Assembly (NCBI GenBank): GCA_902580215.1
Contig: CACHJT010000004.1
Coordinates: 43,421-107,420, forward strand
Direction of reading: 5' to 3'
Length of the DNA stretch: 64,000 nucleotides
Origin: an uncultured Candidatus Actinomarina sp.
Lineage (GTDB): Bacteria; Actinomycetota; Acidimicrobiia; Actinomarinales; Actinomarinaceae
Under the pieces are notes generated by a model. The model was given only the letters and a program-made list of their open reading frames with translations, was not told the DNA's origin and did no database searches. Positions 20,903 to 28,682 of the stretch are shown in pieces. Position 1 is the stretch's first letter. Every line of letters starts with the position of its first letter. Position numbers and translations under genes: made by a program.

Positions 20903-22333
20903 ATGAAAGTTTCTTTAGCGAGCACTTCTGAATATAGCTCAAATGCAGCAGAATCAATAAGTGATTTGAACCCAAATGCTGCAGATGTACTAATAACAAG
21001 TGTCTTAACTTCAATGGTAACTGATTTAGGTGTTGTATCACCAACTGCTTCAGGTTTGTTGTCATATTATGATTCAAACACTAATTCAACTAATACAATC
21101 GATGGATACTTTGTAGCTCCTGAATTGTTTAACGGTAATGATCATGATGAACATAGGATTTCTATGACATATGGAGGGTATGTTGAAACATGTAAAGGAG
21201 GTAATACCTTTGCAATACCTGGAATTTACAAAATTTTAGATTATGTATACAGGAATTTTGCTTCATTACCGCTAAATACATTGATGGAATATCCAATTAA
21301 TATAGCAAAAGAAGGATTCACTTTAACACAACCGACCAAAGATTATTTCATACATTCATTAGAGCCTATGTTTATGTGGCATGAAAATTCTAAAATCGTG
21401 TTGTCAGAAGTAAGCAAAGACCTTGATAGTGGGATAGTAAAGCTTGAAAAATTGAGTGATACCTATGAACATATTTCTATTGAGGGTTTTAATGATTTTT
21501 ATGTTGGAGATGTATCAAAGTCTATACTCAAAACCGTTCAAATAGAAGGTGGTCATGCAACTACTGCTGATTTTAGTAAATATGAACTTATTAAAAATAA
21601 TAAATTTACTACTAAATATAATGATTTAAATCTTACAGGTCATTCAGGTCCTTCTATTGGAGGCTTAATGGTGTTGAAATATTTAGATGCTTTAACTTCA
21701 AATTCTGAAAATATGATGAAATTACTTCAAAATGTATACATTGACAGAGAAAATAATTATGAGTTTTTTGGTAATAGGAAAGAATATATCAGTAATGAAA
21801 TAAAAAAAGTTACTCAATCACCATCTACAATTCAAGTAAACACCTCAGATGACTCCAACAACCATTATTCAATTACATTTTCTAGTGGGTATGGTTCAGG
21901 AGTTTTATGTCCTAATACAGGAATGTATTTTAATAATTCACTCGGAGAAATAGAATTAAACCCTCAAGGTTTCTTAGGGGACACTAAAAGAGATAGATTA
22001 ATTTCAAATATGAGTCCATTAATTATTGAAACTAGAGATGGTATAACAACTATAGGTTCACCAGGAGCTGATAGGATAAGTTCAGCAATTGCACAAGTTC
22101 TTATTAATTATTCAAAAAACAATAACTGGCAAGAATCAATTGATAAGCCACGGTTTCATGTAAATGGAGATGGATCCGTGCGTGCAGAACCAGAGTCTTT
22201 GAAAAATCAACACGATATTACTTTAACTGATGAATATGACATGTATTTTGGTGGTGTTTGTGTTTCTGGACTATATAATGATGTTTTTTCTATAGGTGAT
22301 AAGAGAAGAGGGAATGTATCTTGGAAAAATTAA
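20903..22333 (+). CDS. Gamma-glutamyltransferase-like protein
   Basis: Resembles the gamma-glutamyltranspeptidase (Ntn hydrolase) family: 'NAAESISDLNPNAADVLI' and 'DLGVVSPTASGLLSYYD' correspond to the family 'GGNAvDAA' and 'PxxSGiGGG' segments, 'GGYVETCKGGNTFAIPG' to the middle region, and 'YGSGVLCPNTGMYFNNSLGE' (about 330-349) to 'FGsGv...G.lLNN'. The nucleophile region near 305-320 reads 'SPSTIQVNTSDDSNN', where the family has 'TTHxS', so the catalytic Thr/Ser is unclear. At 476 residues it is about 100 shorter than the E. coli enzyme, and it has no signal peptide, although classic GGT is exported. It may cleave gamma-glutamyl or acyl amides in the cytoplasm. It is followed by SURF1 with a 13-nt overlap. 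Confidence 0.72.
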   Translation: MKVSLASTSEYSSNAAESISDLNPNAADVLITSVLTSMVTDLGVVSPTASGLLSYYDSNTNSTNTIDGYFVAPELFNGNDHDEHRISMTYGGYVETCKGGNTFAIPGIYKILDYVYRNFASLPLNTLMEYPINIAKEGFTLTQPTKDYFIHSLEPMFMWHENSKIVLSEVSKDLDSGIVKLEKLSDTYEHISIEGFNDFYVGDVSKSILKTVQIEGGHATTADFSKYELIKNNKFTTKYNDLNLTGHSGPSIGGLMVLKYLDALTSNSENMMKLLQNVYIDRENNYEFFGNRKEYISNEIKKVTQSPSTIQVNTSDDSNNHYSITFSSGYGSGVLCPNTGMYFNNSLGEIELNPQGFLGDTKRDRLISNMSPLIIETRDGITTIGSPGADRISSAIAQVLINYSKNNNWQESIDKPRFHVNGDGSVRAEPESLKNQHDITLTDEYDMYFGGVCVSGLYNDVFSIGDKRRGNVSWKN

Positions 22334-23013
22334 GTAATCTGCAACATAAATTTTTATTTTACTTTGGTTTTTTAGTTGTAATTATATTTATAAGTCTGTC
22401 CTATTGGCAGTTCAATAGCTATTTACAAGATAAAGATATAATTCAAAAAATTGTCAATACTGAAAACCCAGCACCAGTTACTTTATCTGACCTTTACTCT
22501 AACAATCAGGAGATCATTTTTGAATATAATAACGTCGAAATTATCGATGGAGATGAACTAGAGATAGTTAAGTCTTGGTATTTACGATCAAGAGTGCATA
22601 ATGGAGTAAATGGATATCATTTAGTGACTTTATATAGACACAATATTACAAAACGTAATATTTTAGTGAAAAATGGATGGGTGCCATTAGATAAAAATAT
22701 TGATAGAACCTTTCTTAATGAAAAAACTATATTTATTGGTCGTTTAATTAAATATGATAGGCAGACGTTAGGTCAAGATGATATTCCTAATTCTGAATAC
22801 TTATTTAGAGTTGATAAAGAATTTATAGAAAATGAAACACAAACAAATTTACCTAATTTTTATATTACATTGACTAAGTCGTGTGGAAGTGGGGTAGAGT
22901 GTATTAATTTAACTGACCCTTATGATGCGCCTCATCTCAGTTATTCTTTTCAGTGGTTATTTTTCGCATTATGTTTAATTATTGTTATCTTGAGGAAAAA
23001 TAAAATAATATGA
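22321..23013 (+). CDS. SURF1-family cytochrome oxidase assembly protein
   Basis: SURF1/Shy1 proteins help assemble haem-copper oxidases. The architecture fits: one membrane helix at the N-terminus (residues 12-32, 'FYFGFLVVIIFISLSYWQF'), a soluble middle ('NGYHLVTLYRH', 'ILVKNGWVPLDKN', 'FIGRLIKYDR') and a second helix at the C-terminus preceded by the family's 'HLSYSFQWLFFALCLII'. The TTG start overlaps the preceding gene by 13 nt, and the TGA overlaps the next ATG. No oxidase subunits are nearby; the operon links it to two hydrolase-like genes. Confidence 0.85.
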   Translation: MEKLSNLQHKFLFYFGFLVVIIFISLSYWQFNSYLQDKDIIQKIVNTENPAPVTLSDLYSNNQEIIFEYNNVEIIDGDELEIVKSWYLRSRVHNGVNGYHLVTLYRHNITKRNILVKNGWVPLDKNIDRTFLNEKTIFIGRLIKYDRQTLGQDDIPNSEYLFRVDKEFIENETQTNLPNFYITLTKSCGSGVECINLTDPYDAPHLSYSFQWLFFALCLIIVILRKNKII

Positions 23014-23903
23014 TTAAAGAACTTCAATTAGATGGTTTTAAATTATCTTATACATCTGAAGGTGAGGGGAGTGATGTTCTTTTGTTGCATGGCTTTCCTT
23101 CAAATATGTTCTTTTGGAATAATATTAAGAATGATTTATTGAGTAACTATAGAGTGACAGTTGTTGAACAGAGAGGTTATCCATTATCATCGCTTGAAAA
23201 TGCAAAAAACACCGACTTTAATATCGAATTCTTATCCAAAGATATTGAATACTTAATTGATGTACTAAATTTAAATAGAAATTTAACTATTGTAGGACAT
23301 GATTGGGGTTCTATTGTAGCGTGGGCGATTGTCTCAAGAGGATACGTTGATATCAAAAAAATGATATCCATATCAGGTGGTACAGAGTTTCCACCTTCAG
23401 AAATATATAAAAAATTAATATTCAAAAAAGGGGATCACTATATAACTAGCTTTCAAGAACCCTATTCTTCAAATATTGCAATATCTAAAAATCTAGATTT
23501 GTTCTTTAGATCTGCATACCGAGTAACACCTAATTTAGATAGAGAACTATTAGATTTATCATTAAATAATTTATTCAATTCATATAATTCACCAACTAAG
23601 GTGCATGATATAAATATTGATGAATTAGCTACACACTTTAAAAAAGGATTAGTTCAGCCAATATCATGGTATTCAAATATAGATCTAAATATATCTTTAG
23701 CTAGTAAGTGGCGCAATAATGTAAACACGAGAGTATCGTTTTTATTTGGTGAAAATGATGCAGCAGTAAAACTTAATAGAAAAATGAAAGAAAGATTACA
23801 ATCTTCCGGTACAGATATACGTATAAAAGAGATTCCTAATGCAGATCATTGGCTACCATTAACACATAAGGAGAGTGTACTTGATGAAATATACAATTTC
23901 TGA
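23010..23903 (+). CDS. Alpha/beta hydrolase, epoxide hydrolase / dehalogenase-like
   Basis: An alpha/beta hydrolase with the oxyanion motif 'LLHGFPSNMFFW' near residue 25, the nucleophile elbow 'IVGHDWGSIVAW' near 93-104 (Asp nucleophile, as in epoxide hydrolases and haloalkane dehalogenases), a later acid in 'FLFGENDAAVK' near 247 and the catalytic His in 'IPNADHWLPL' near 275. No signal peptide, so cytoplasmic. The substrate is not predictable. The start overlaps the SURF1 stop by 4 nt. Confidence 0.85.
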   Translation: MIKELQLDGFKLSYTSEGEGSDVLLLHGFPSNMFFWNNIKNDLLSNYRVTVVEQRGYPLSSLENAKNTDFNIEFLSKDIEYLIDVLNLNRNLTIVGHDWGSIVAWAIVSRGYVDIKKMISISGGTEFPPSEIYKKLIFKKGDHYITSFQEPYSSNIAISKNLDLFFRSAYRVTPNLDRELLDLSLNNLFNSYNSPTKVHDINIDELATHFKKGLVQPISWYSNIDLNISLASKWRNNVNTRVSFLFGENDAAVKLNRKMKERLQSSGTDIRIKEIPNADHWLPLTHKESVLDEIYNF

Positions 23904-23921
23904 CATATGTCCTATAATATA

Positions 23922-23927
23922 TATTAT
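23922..23927 (+). promoter_or_regulatory. -10 box, probably leaderless start of add
   Basis: TATTAT 8 nt before the ATG at 23936; a second hexamer, TATAAT, lies at 23913-23918. No Shine-Dalgarno is present. Confidence 0.45.
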
Positions 23928-23935
23928 GTTGCGTA

Positions 23936-24877
23936 ATGTATAAGCAAGTATTACATGATCATTTAGATGGTGGTTTAAGGCCTTCTACCGCTAAAGAACT
24001 TGCAAAAAATATAAATTATAAACCTATTAATGAAATCGACGATGTTGCACATTTTTTTGACAGATCCTCTTCAACTTCTCTAGAAGAATACTTAGAAGCC
24101 TTTACTCATACTATTGCATTGATGCAATCTTTCAGTAATTTAGAGCAAATAGCTTATGAAGCAGCTGTTGACATGTATCAAAATGATATTAATTTTTATG
24201 AATCAAGATATGCTCCCTTTTATTCAGTAAATGATGACTTATCCCCTAAAGATGTCCTAACAGCGATAAATTCGGGTTTTAAACAAGCTGAAAAAGAATT
24301 TGGCATAGTTTCTGGCTTAATTCTCTGTGGTATGCGTCATGATCCAGATAACGTTAAAGCTGTTGCTGAATTGGCAATTGAATACCAAGAATTAATTATT
24401 GGTTTTGATATTGCAGGCCCTGAATTAAATTATTTACCGTCAATGTACAAAGATAGTTTCTTAAAGGTTAAAAATGAGGGAATTAATATAACAATACATG
24501 CAGGTGAAGGTGACGGAGTACACTCAATTCAAGAAGCCCTTGATAACGGAGCAAAAAGAATTGGGCATGGTGTGAGACTTATAGAAGATATTAGTGATGA
24601 TAATGAATTAGGACCTACTGCAGATCATATATTACAAAATAATATACCATTAGAAGTATGCATTACCTCTAATCTGCATACGAATATGTATAAAAATCCT
24701 CAAGATCATCCAATATCAAGATTGCATAATTTAGGATTTAATATATCGCTGAACACAGATAATAGATTAATGAGTAATACAAGTATTGATAATGAATTGA
24801 ATGTAGCCAAAGCAGCAGGAATTGAAAACCCTACTTCCCTACTGAAATACTCAGCTAGCGATAGCTTTCTTAATTAG
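23936..24877 (+). CDS. add: Adenosine deaminase
   Basis: Deaminates adenosine (and deoxyadenosine) to inosine in purine salvage. The zinc site is complete: 'LHDHLDGGLRP' (HxH) at residues 7-9, 'ITIHAGEGDG' near 185 (His ligand, catalytic Glu region), 'IGHGVRL' near 213 and 'LNTDNRLMS' near 280 with the Asp ligand. The second Asp of the common 'TDDP' is Asn here, as I recall for actinobacterial Add proteins ('NTDNRLMS'). At 313 residues it is somewhat short. Its 3' end overlaps the convergent small gene by 27 nt. Confidence 0.92.
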   Translation: MYKQVLHDHLDGGLRPSTAKELAKNINYKPINEIDDVAHFFDRSSSTSLEEYLEAFTHTIALMQSFSNLEQIAYEAAVDMYQNDINFYESRYAPFYSVNDDLSPKDVLTAINSGFKQAEKEFGIVSGLILCGMRHDPDNVKAVAELAIEYQELIIGFDIAGPELNYLPSMYKDSFLKVKNEGINITIHAGEGDGVHSIQEALDNGAKRIGHGVRLIEDISDDNELGPTADHILQNNIPLEVCITSNLHTNMYKNPQDHPISRLHNLGFNISLNTDNRLMSNTSIDNELNVAKAAGIENPTSLLKYSASDSFLN

Positions 24878-25183
24878 CACTTCATTGTCACTATTAAGAA
24901 AGCTATAAAATTGAGATTCATTAATTAATTTAAAATTTTTGTTTGGATATAATTTTTTAGCTAATTTTAACTTCTTTTGTTTTTTAGTAATTAAATTCTG
25001 ATTCATGGTTGTTATTTCGACATAAACATCAAGTTCAGGTAAATAGAAATCTGGTGTAAACATCATTTTAATTGAACCACTACCCCACTTTAAAGGAAAG
25101 CTAGTCGGTTCATATATCCATTGGATGTTAAATAAATCTAAATGTTCAGAAAATATTTCTTCAGAATAGTGCGCAAAGCTCAT
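24851..25183 (-). CDS. Small PD-(D/E)XK nuclease-like protein
   Basis: A 110-residue protein without a firm family name. The centre reads 'WIYEPTSFPLKWG' then 'FTPDFYLPELDVYVEITTMN' (about 44-63): an acidic residue in a beta strand, a short gap and E-x-T, the pattern of PD-(D/E)XK nuclease folds with the last Lys changed to Thr. A basic helix follows ('TKKQKKLKLAKKLYP'), then 'NFKLINESQF'. It could be a small DNA- or RNA-binding protein or an inactive nuclease. The start overlaps the MerR gene stop by 4 nt, so it is the last gene of that unit. Confidence 0.6.
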   Translation of the reverse strand: MSFAHYSEEIFSEHLDLFNIQWIYEPTSFPLKWGSGSIKMMFTPDFYLPELDVYVEITTMNQNLITKKQKKLKLAKKLYPNKNFKLINESQFYSFLNSDNEVLIKKAIAS

Positions 25184-25623
25184 CTATTTTGTACAGAAAT
25201 TTTTTCTGGGAATAAAGAAAATATTTCTGCTTCCGTTTCAGTGTGAACTGGCCCTAGTGAAATACCAAAAACTGCCTGACCTTTTTTAAGTAAATCGATC
25301 ATTTGGTCATTTTCAGTTAATACATAAATTGAGGTTCCATCAGAAAATATAGATACATCTGTGACGTTTTTCTTTTTACCAAGTAATTTAGAAACATTTT
25401 CTAAAGCTACTCTAATTTTTTGTAAACTTATACCTGCGTCACGCAACTTATTAACAAGTTTTACTAAGACAATATCATTAAAAGAATATAGTCTGTGAAA
25501 ACCAGAGCCTTTAATATTTCTAATAGATGCATTAATAAGACCTGTCGATGTCCAATGGTCTAATTGCCTATATGATATACCAGTTATTTTACAAACTTCT
25601 GGTCCTGTGTAACCCTGTTGCAT
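25180..25623 (-). CDS. MerR-family transcriptional regulator (Rv1830-like by position)
   Basis: A 147-residue MerR-type protein: the winged helix-turn-helix covers residues 1-70 ('GPEVCKITGISYRQLDHWTS', 'FHRLYSFNDIVLVKLVNKLR'), followed by the dimerisation helix 'GISLQKIRVALENVSKLL'. There are no effector-binding cysteines. In M. tuberculosis the order garA, MerR, DUF151, MerR is the same, and this is the second MerR. A perfect palindrome overlaps its own -10 box (25627-25645), which suggests autoregulation. The ATG follows the -10 by 6 nt, so the mRNA should be leaderless. Confidence 0.88.
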   Translation of the reverse strand: MQQGYTGPEVCKITGISYRQLDHWTSTGLINASIRNIKGSGFHRLYSFNDIVLVKLVNKLRDAGISLQKIRVALENVSKLLGKKKNVTDVSIFSDGTSIYVLTENDQMIDLLKKGQAVFGISLGPVHTETEAEIFSLFPEKISVQNR

Positions 25624-25626
25624 AGT

Positions 25627-25645
25627 TTTAATCTACTAGATTAAA
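25627..25645. promoter_or_regulatory. Palindromic operator candidate with embedded -10 box of the MerR gene
   Basis: TTTAATCTA-C-TAGATTAAA is a perfect 19-bp palindrome in the 38-bp gap between the DUF151 and MerR genes. On the minus strand the -10 hexamer TAGATT (25630-25635) lies inside it, 6 nt before the start codon. Position and symmetry suggest binding by the dimeric MerR protein encoded next; this is inference. Confidence 0.55.
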
Positions 25646-25661
25646 TCAGTTATTCAAGGAT

Positions 25662-26141
25662 TTAGACAAAATCATCAGGTGAAATATCATCAATAAACTC
25701 AATGAATTCTTTAATTTCCTGATTATCATCCTCAATTAAAATGATTGAATTTTGATTAAATAAGTCAGGGTTAACAGTAATCTTCGAATTTGATCTAATA
25801 GCTAATGCAATTGCGTCACTAGGCCTTGAGGACAAAGTAACACTACCTTCAATTGTGGTTAATGTAATTTCTGCAAAATAAGTTTTTTCTTGAATGTCTG
25901 TAATGCAAACTTCTGAGATAGAGGCATTTAAAGATTCAATAATATCTACAAGCAAGTCATGTGTCTGAGGCCTTGGATGGACGTAACCTTCTTGTGCGTA
26001 TGCAATCGAAACAGCCTCAATAGTTCCTATCCAAATAGGAAGAAATCTAGAAGTTTCAGGTTCATGAAGAAGCATGATAGGTGTTTCAGAATCTTCTTCT
26101 AGTCTTATTCCTGAAACTTCAACAATTACATTATTGTTCAT
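25662..26141 (-). CDS. DUF151 / bifunctional nuclease family protein
   Basis: A 159-residue protein of the bifunctional nuclease (DUF151) family: 'VEVSGIRLEEDSETPIMLL', 'FLPIWIGTIEAVSIAYAQEG' near residues 33-52, 'PRPQTHDLLVDIIESL' and 'SSRPSDAIALAIRSNSKI' near 103-120. Family members have been reported with DNase/RNase activity in plants, but the role in actinobacteria is unclear. The place between FtsR/GarA and the second MerR regulator is conserved in mycobacteria. TAATCT (26148-26153, minus strand) lies 6 nt before the ATG, so it probably has its own leaderless transcript. Confidence 0.9.
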   Translation of the reverse strand: MNNNVIVEVSGIRLEEDSETPIMLLHEPETSRFLPIWIGTIEAVSIAYAQEGYVHPRPQTHDLLVDIIESLNASISEVCITDIQEKTYFAEITLTTIEGSVTLSSRPSDAIALAIRSNSKITVNPDLFNQNSIILIEDDNQEIKEFIEFIDDISPDDFV

Positions 26142-26147
26142 AAAAAA

Positions 26148-26153
26148 AGATTA
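26148..26153 (-). promoter_or_regulatory. -10 box, leaderless start of the DUF151 gene
   Basis: TAATCT on the minus strand, then six T and the ATG at 26141. Weak hexamer; reported because the 6-nt spacing recurs across the window. Confidence 0.35.
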
Positions 26154-26172
26154 ATATTTATAGAATTTTTTT

Positions 26173-27255
26173 CTAGCTAGAAGAGAGTAATTTAGATATT
26201 ACATTTGACATTAAAAAATTGTAATCAACACGATTTTCTGTTTTAATTAAATTAATATTTATAGACTCATCATCAAAATTATTTCCAAATAATAATTCTG
26301 ATCTATCAATAGATTTAAGATATACATTTTTTACAGTATTAATATTTCCAAATTTAAAAATATCGTAATTATATGAATGGAGTATTGAACCCGAAGAATG
26401 AATAATCTTGTATACAGATTCAGACTTACTTAACAATAAATAATCTTGAAAATTTGCTAATGATTCATTATAGAGAAATAAAGTGTCTTCAAAATGATTT
26501 TCTTTGTTATCATCAACAATTGATCTATTAACAATTGTTAAAATATTTCTATTATTTTCCTGGTTGTAGCCGATAAATGTCAAACCAGCTTTAGATGTCC
26601 ACCCTGTCTTTAAGCCTTTAAACCCATTTTTTAATATTAAATTTGTATTTTCATATTTTTTTACTTCACCATTTTGTTCATAATAAAAATTTGATTTATT
26701 TGTAATATCGATAAGTTTTGTATTCCTTAGTATGTATTCAGACAGAAGTAGTAAGTCGTTAATTGTTGTATAATGATTTTCTTGATCAAGTCCATCAGGA
26801 TTTTGAAAGTTAGTGTTATTCATATTTAACTTTTTTGCTCTCGTATTCATTAACTTTACAAATTCATCAACAGAATTTGATATGTGCATAGCTGTTGCAT
26901 ATGCAGAATCATTTGCAGAATAAACTAATAAAAATTCGAGTAATTGCTCAACAGATACCTTTTCTCCTGCAGTTAAATACGCAACTTTACCATCAAAATT
27001 GTAAGAATCAGGATAATTTATAGATATTAACTCATTCAATTCATTATTTTCATAAAGAATTAATGCTGTCATTAATTTAGTAATAGATGCTGGTGATATT
27101 GGCTCATTTATATTTTTTTTATATAATATAGTTTTTTTGTCTAAGTCATATGATAAATAAAACTCAGTAGTTAAAACTTCTTCATCAAATTCATATGCAT
27201 ATGAATTTGTAGTTATAAATATTAAAACAATGAAAATTAAGAGATATCTTTTAAT
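26173..27255 (-). CDS. dacB: D-alanyl-D-alanine carboxypeptidase (PBP5/S11 family), apparent AUU start
   Basis: Trims pentapeptide stems of peptidoglycan outside the cell. All three penicillin-binding motifs are in one frame: S57-I-T-K60 (nucleophile), S-A-N near 113 and K-T-G near 216. Upstream of SITK the frame stays open but contains no ATG, GTG, TTG or CTG. An ATT at 27255 would give M-KRYLLIFIVLIFITTNSYA, an ideal signal peptide with cleavage after SYA, preceded 6 nt away by AGGGG (27262-27266). The first canonical start (ATG, 27072) lies just after the active-site Lys and would make a dead protein. The start overlaps ftsR by 19 nt. Either AUU is used or the 5' end is damaged. 360 residues. 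Confidence 0.8.
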   Translation of the reverse strand: MKRYLLIFIVLIFITTNSYAYEFDEEVLTTEFYLSYDLDKKTILYKKNINEPISPASITKLMTALILYENNELNELISINYPDSYNFDGKVAYLTAGEKVSVEQLLEFLLVYSANDSAYATAMHISNSVDEFVKLMNTRAKKLNMNNTNFQNPDGLDQENHYTTINDLLLLSEYILRNTKLIDITNKSNFYYEQNGEVKKYENTNLILKNGFKGLKTGWTSKAGLTFIGYNQENNRNILTIVNRSIVDDNKENHFEDTLFLYNESLANFQDYLLLSKSESVYKIIHSSGSILHSYNYDIFKFGNINTVKNVYLKSIDRSELLFGNNFDDESININLIKTENRVDYNFLMSNVISKLLSSS

Positions 27256-27815
27256 AAATAACCCCTGATAAGATTGGTATAGTTTTCAATTATTAAAGCA
27301 TGTTCATCATCTTTACCATCTGGCAACAAACTTTTGATAAACTCAATAAAATCTGTTGAACGTTCATTTATAGATTTCAATACAGAAAAATTTTTAGGCT
27401 CTAAACCTAAAGAATAAAAGTAGGACCATGCTTTCATTCTATTTAAATCTTCATTGTTAAAATTTTCTTTACTCTCTTCGAATCCAAAAGTTACTAAATC
27501 TTCAAACTGTGTAACAGATAATCCTGATTGTTTAAGCATATCCCTAAATGAGTAGTCATCAATTTTTATAGTTTTTGTTTTAGTGCTTTTTAGCAACGAT
27601 GGATTATTTTTGATTGCTTTTAAACTATAAAATTCGTTTTCTTGTAAATCTATAATTTTGGAAATTTTTTCAATATCTTTGTTTGTAAATTTTCTTGTAC
27701 CTCCTGAAGATCTTTTAATATTAATTAAACCCTCTTTTTCTAAAAATCTAATTCTTGATATTGAAGCAGATGGATATTTTATTTGCAAAGTTTTAACAGC
27801 TTCACCAATATTCAC
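27237..27815 (-). CDS. ftsR: MerR-family regulator, FtsR-like
   Basis: A 192-residue MerR protein: 'MNIGEAVKTLQIKYPSASIS', 'RIRFLEKEGLINIKRSSGGT' and 'RKFTNKDIEKISKIIDLQ' form the winged helix, followed by a longer C-terminal helical part ('FRDMLKQSGLSVTQFEDLVT'). The gene directly after garA/odhI in Corynebacterium (FtsR) activates ftsZ; in M. tuberculosis it is Rv1828. The assignment is by family plus position. It overlaps garA by 4 nt, and dacB begins inside its end. Confidence 0.85.
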   Translation of the reverse strand: MNIGEAVKTLQIKYPSASISRIRFLEKEGLINIKRSSGGTRKFTNKDIEKISKIIDLQENEFYSLKAIKNNPSLLKSTKTKTIKIDDYSFRDMLKQSGLSVTQFEDLVTFGFEESKENFNNEDLNRMKAWSYFYSLGLEPKNFSVLKSINERSTDFIEFIKSLLPDGKDDEHALIIENYTNLIRGYLLKDIS

Positions 27816-28159
27816 TTTATTACCTCAGTAAGAAGTAATAAATATTTACCTATTTGTATCTTGTCACCAGATTTAAGTTTGGAATCATTTTTTATTTCAT
27901 TATTTATATAAATTCCATTAGTGGAGTTGTTATCTGTAATTTTTACATTTTTTTTACTAACTGAGAGCAAAGCATGATTTCTTGATACAGTGATATCGTC
28001 TAATATAATATTATTTTCTGATGATCTTCCAATTTTGTAATCATTATTACTTAATTTCCATGAAGAGGACATTAACTCGTTGTTCAGTAAAGAAAGTATA
28101 AATAACGGCTCTTCAGTAGAACTGCTTGAAGAATCTAAAGGTATTGTTTCGTTATCCAT
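27812..28159 (-). CDS. garA: FHA-domain protein, GarA/OdhI-like
   Basis: A 115-residue protein with one C-terminal FHA domain: 'YKIGRSSENNIILDDITVSR' and 'NHALLSVSKKNVKITDNNST' with the phosphothreonine-binding Arg, Ser and Asn residues, then 'NGIYINNEIKND' and 'GDKIQIGKYLLLL'. GarA/OdhI inhibits 2-oxoglutarate dehydrogenase and switches glutamate metabolism, controlled by phosphorylation of an N-terminal ETT motif. Here the N-terminus has 'DNETIPLDSSSSST': one E-T but no adjacent second Thr, so the switch may differ. It overlaps pgsA and ftsR. Confidence 0.88.
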   Translation of the reverse strand: MDNETIPLDSSSSSTEEPLFILSLLNNELMSSSWKLSNNDYKIGRSSENNIILDDITVSRNHALLSVSKKNVKITDNNSTNGIYINNEIKNDSKLKSGDKIQIGKYLLLLTEVIK

Positions 28160-28682
28160 TCTTATATATTAAGTTGTACAAATATTCAATTGCAACATAA
28201 AAGTAAAAAATAATAACAACAACTGCTAACTGACTTAAAAATGGTACAAGTATTGTTGTATTCAATACAAATAAACATATTAAAACAAATAAAGCTACTG
28301 TTCCATACTTACCTTTTTTTGAAACGTTAATTTTTGAACCTGTAATTAAAACGTATATTGAACCTAGTAAAACAAAAAATTCTCTAATTAATATTGCATA
28401 AATAAAAGTTAACGGAATAAACGATGATAGCCATATCAATAAAATTATAAACACTATTCTATCAGTTAAAGGATCAAGAATGACTCCAAGTTTTGATACT
28501 AAATTAAACCTTCTTGCGACAATCCCATCTAAAGAATCTGAAAGCCCTATTAATGCAATGATTATAATTAAAGTAAATGAATTAAAATTACTTGGTGTGT
28601 AATAATAAAAAAGATACATAGAGAAGAAAAATCTTAATAATGTTATTAAATTTGGTAATAAAAATATATCTCTTGGACTCAA
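28152..28682 (-). CDS. pgsA: CDP-alcohol phosphatidyltransferase (phosphatidylglycerophosphate synthase-like)
   Basis: An integral membrane enzyme joining CDP-diacylglycerol to an alcohol, most likely glycerol 3-phosphate. The signature is present between residues 50 and 75: 'DSLDGIVARR' then 'GVILDPLTDR' (D-G-x2-A-R-x8-9-G-x3-D-x3-D). About five hydrophobic helices cover the 176 residues. The start overlaps the ABC ATPase stop by 4 nt and the end overlaps garA. A pgsA gene lies near garA in M. tuberculosis too (Rv1822, a few genes away). Confidence 0.9.
   Translation of the reverse strand: MSPRDIFLLPNLITLLRFFFSMYLFYYYTPSNFNSFTLIIIIALIGLSDSLDGIVARRFNLVSKLGVILDPLTDRIVFIILLIWLSSFIPLTFIYAILIREFFVLLGSIYVLITGSKINVSKKGKYGTVALFVLICLFVLNTTILVPFLSQLAVVVIIFYFYVAIEYLYNLIYKNG

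Noticed and set aside
24740..24780. NTDN instead of TDDP in adenosine deaminase
   Set aside because: It matches the NTDNRLMS form I recall from actinobacterial Add proteins; zinc ligands are complete.
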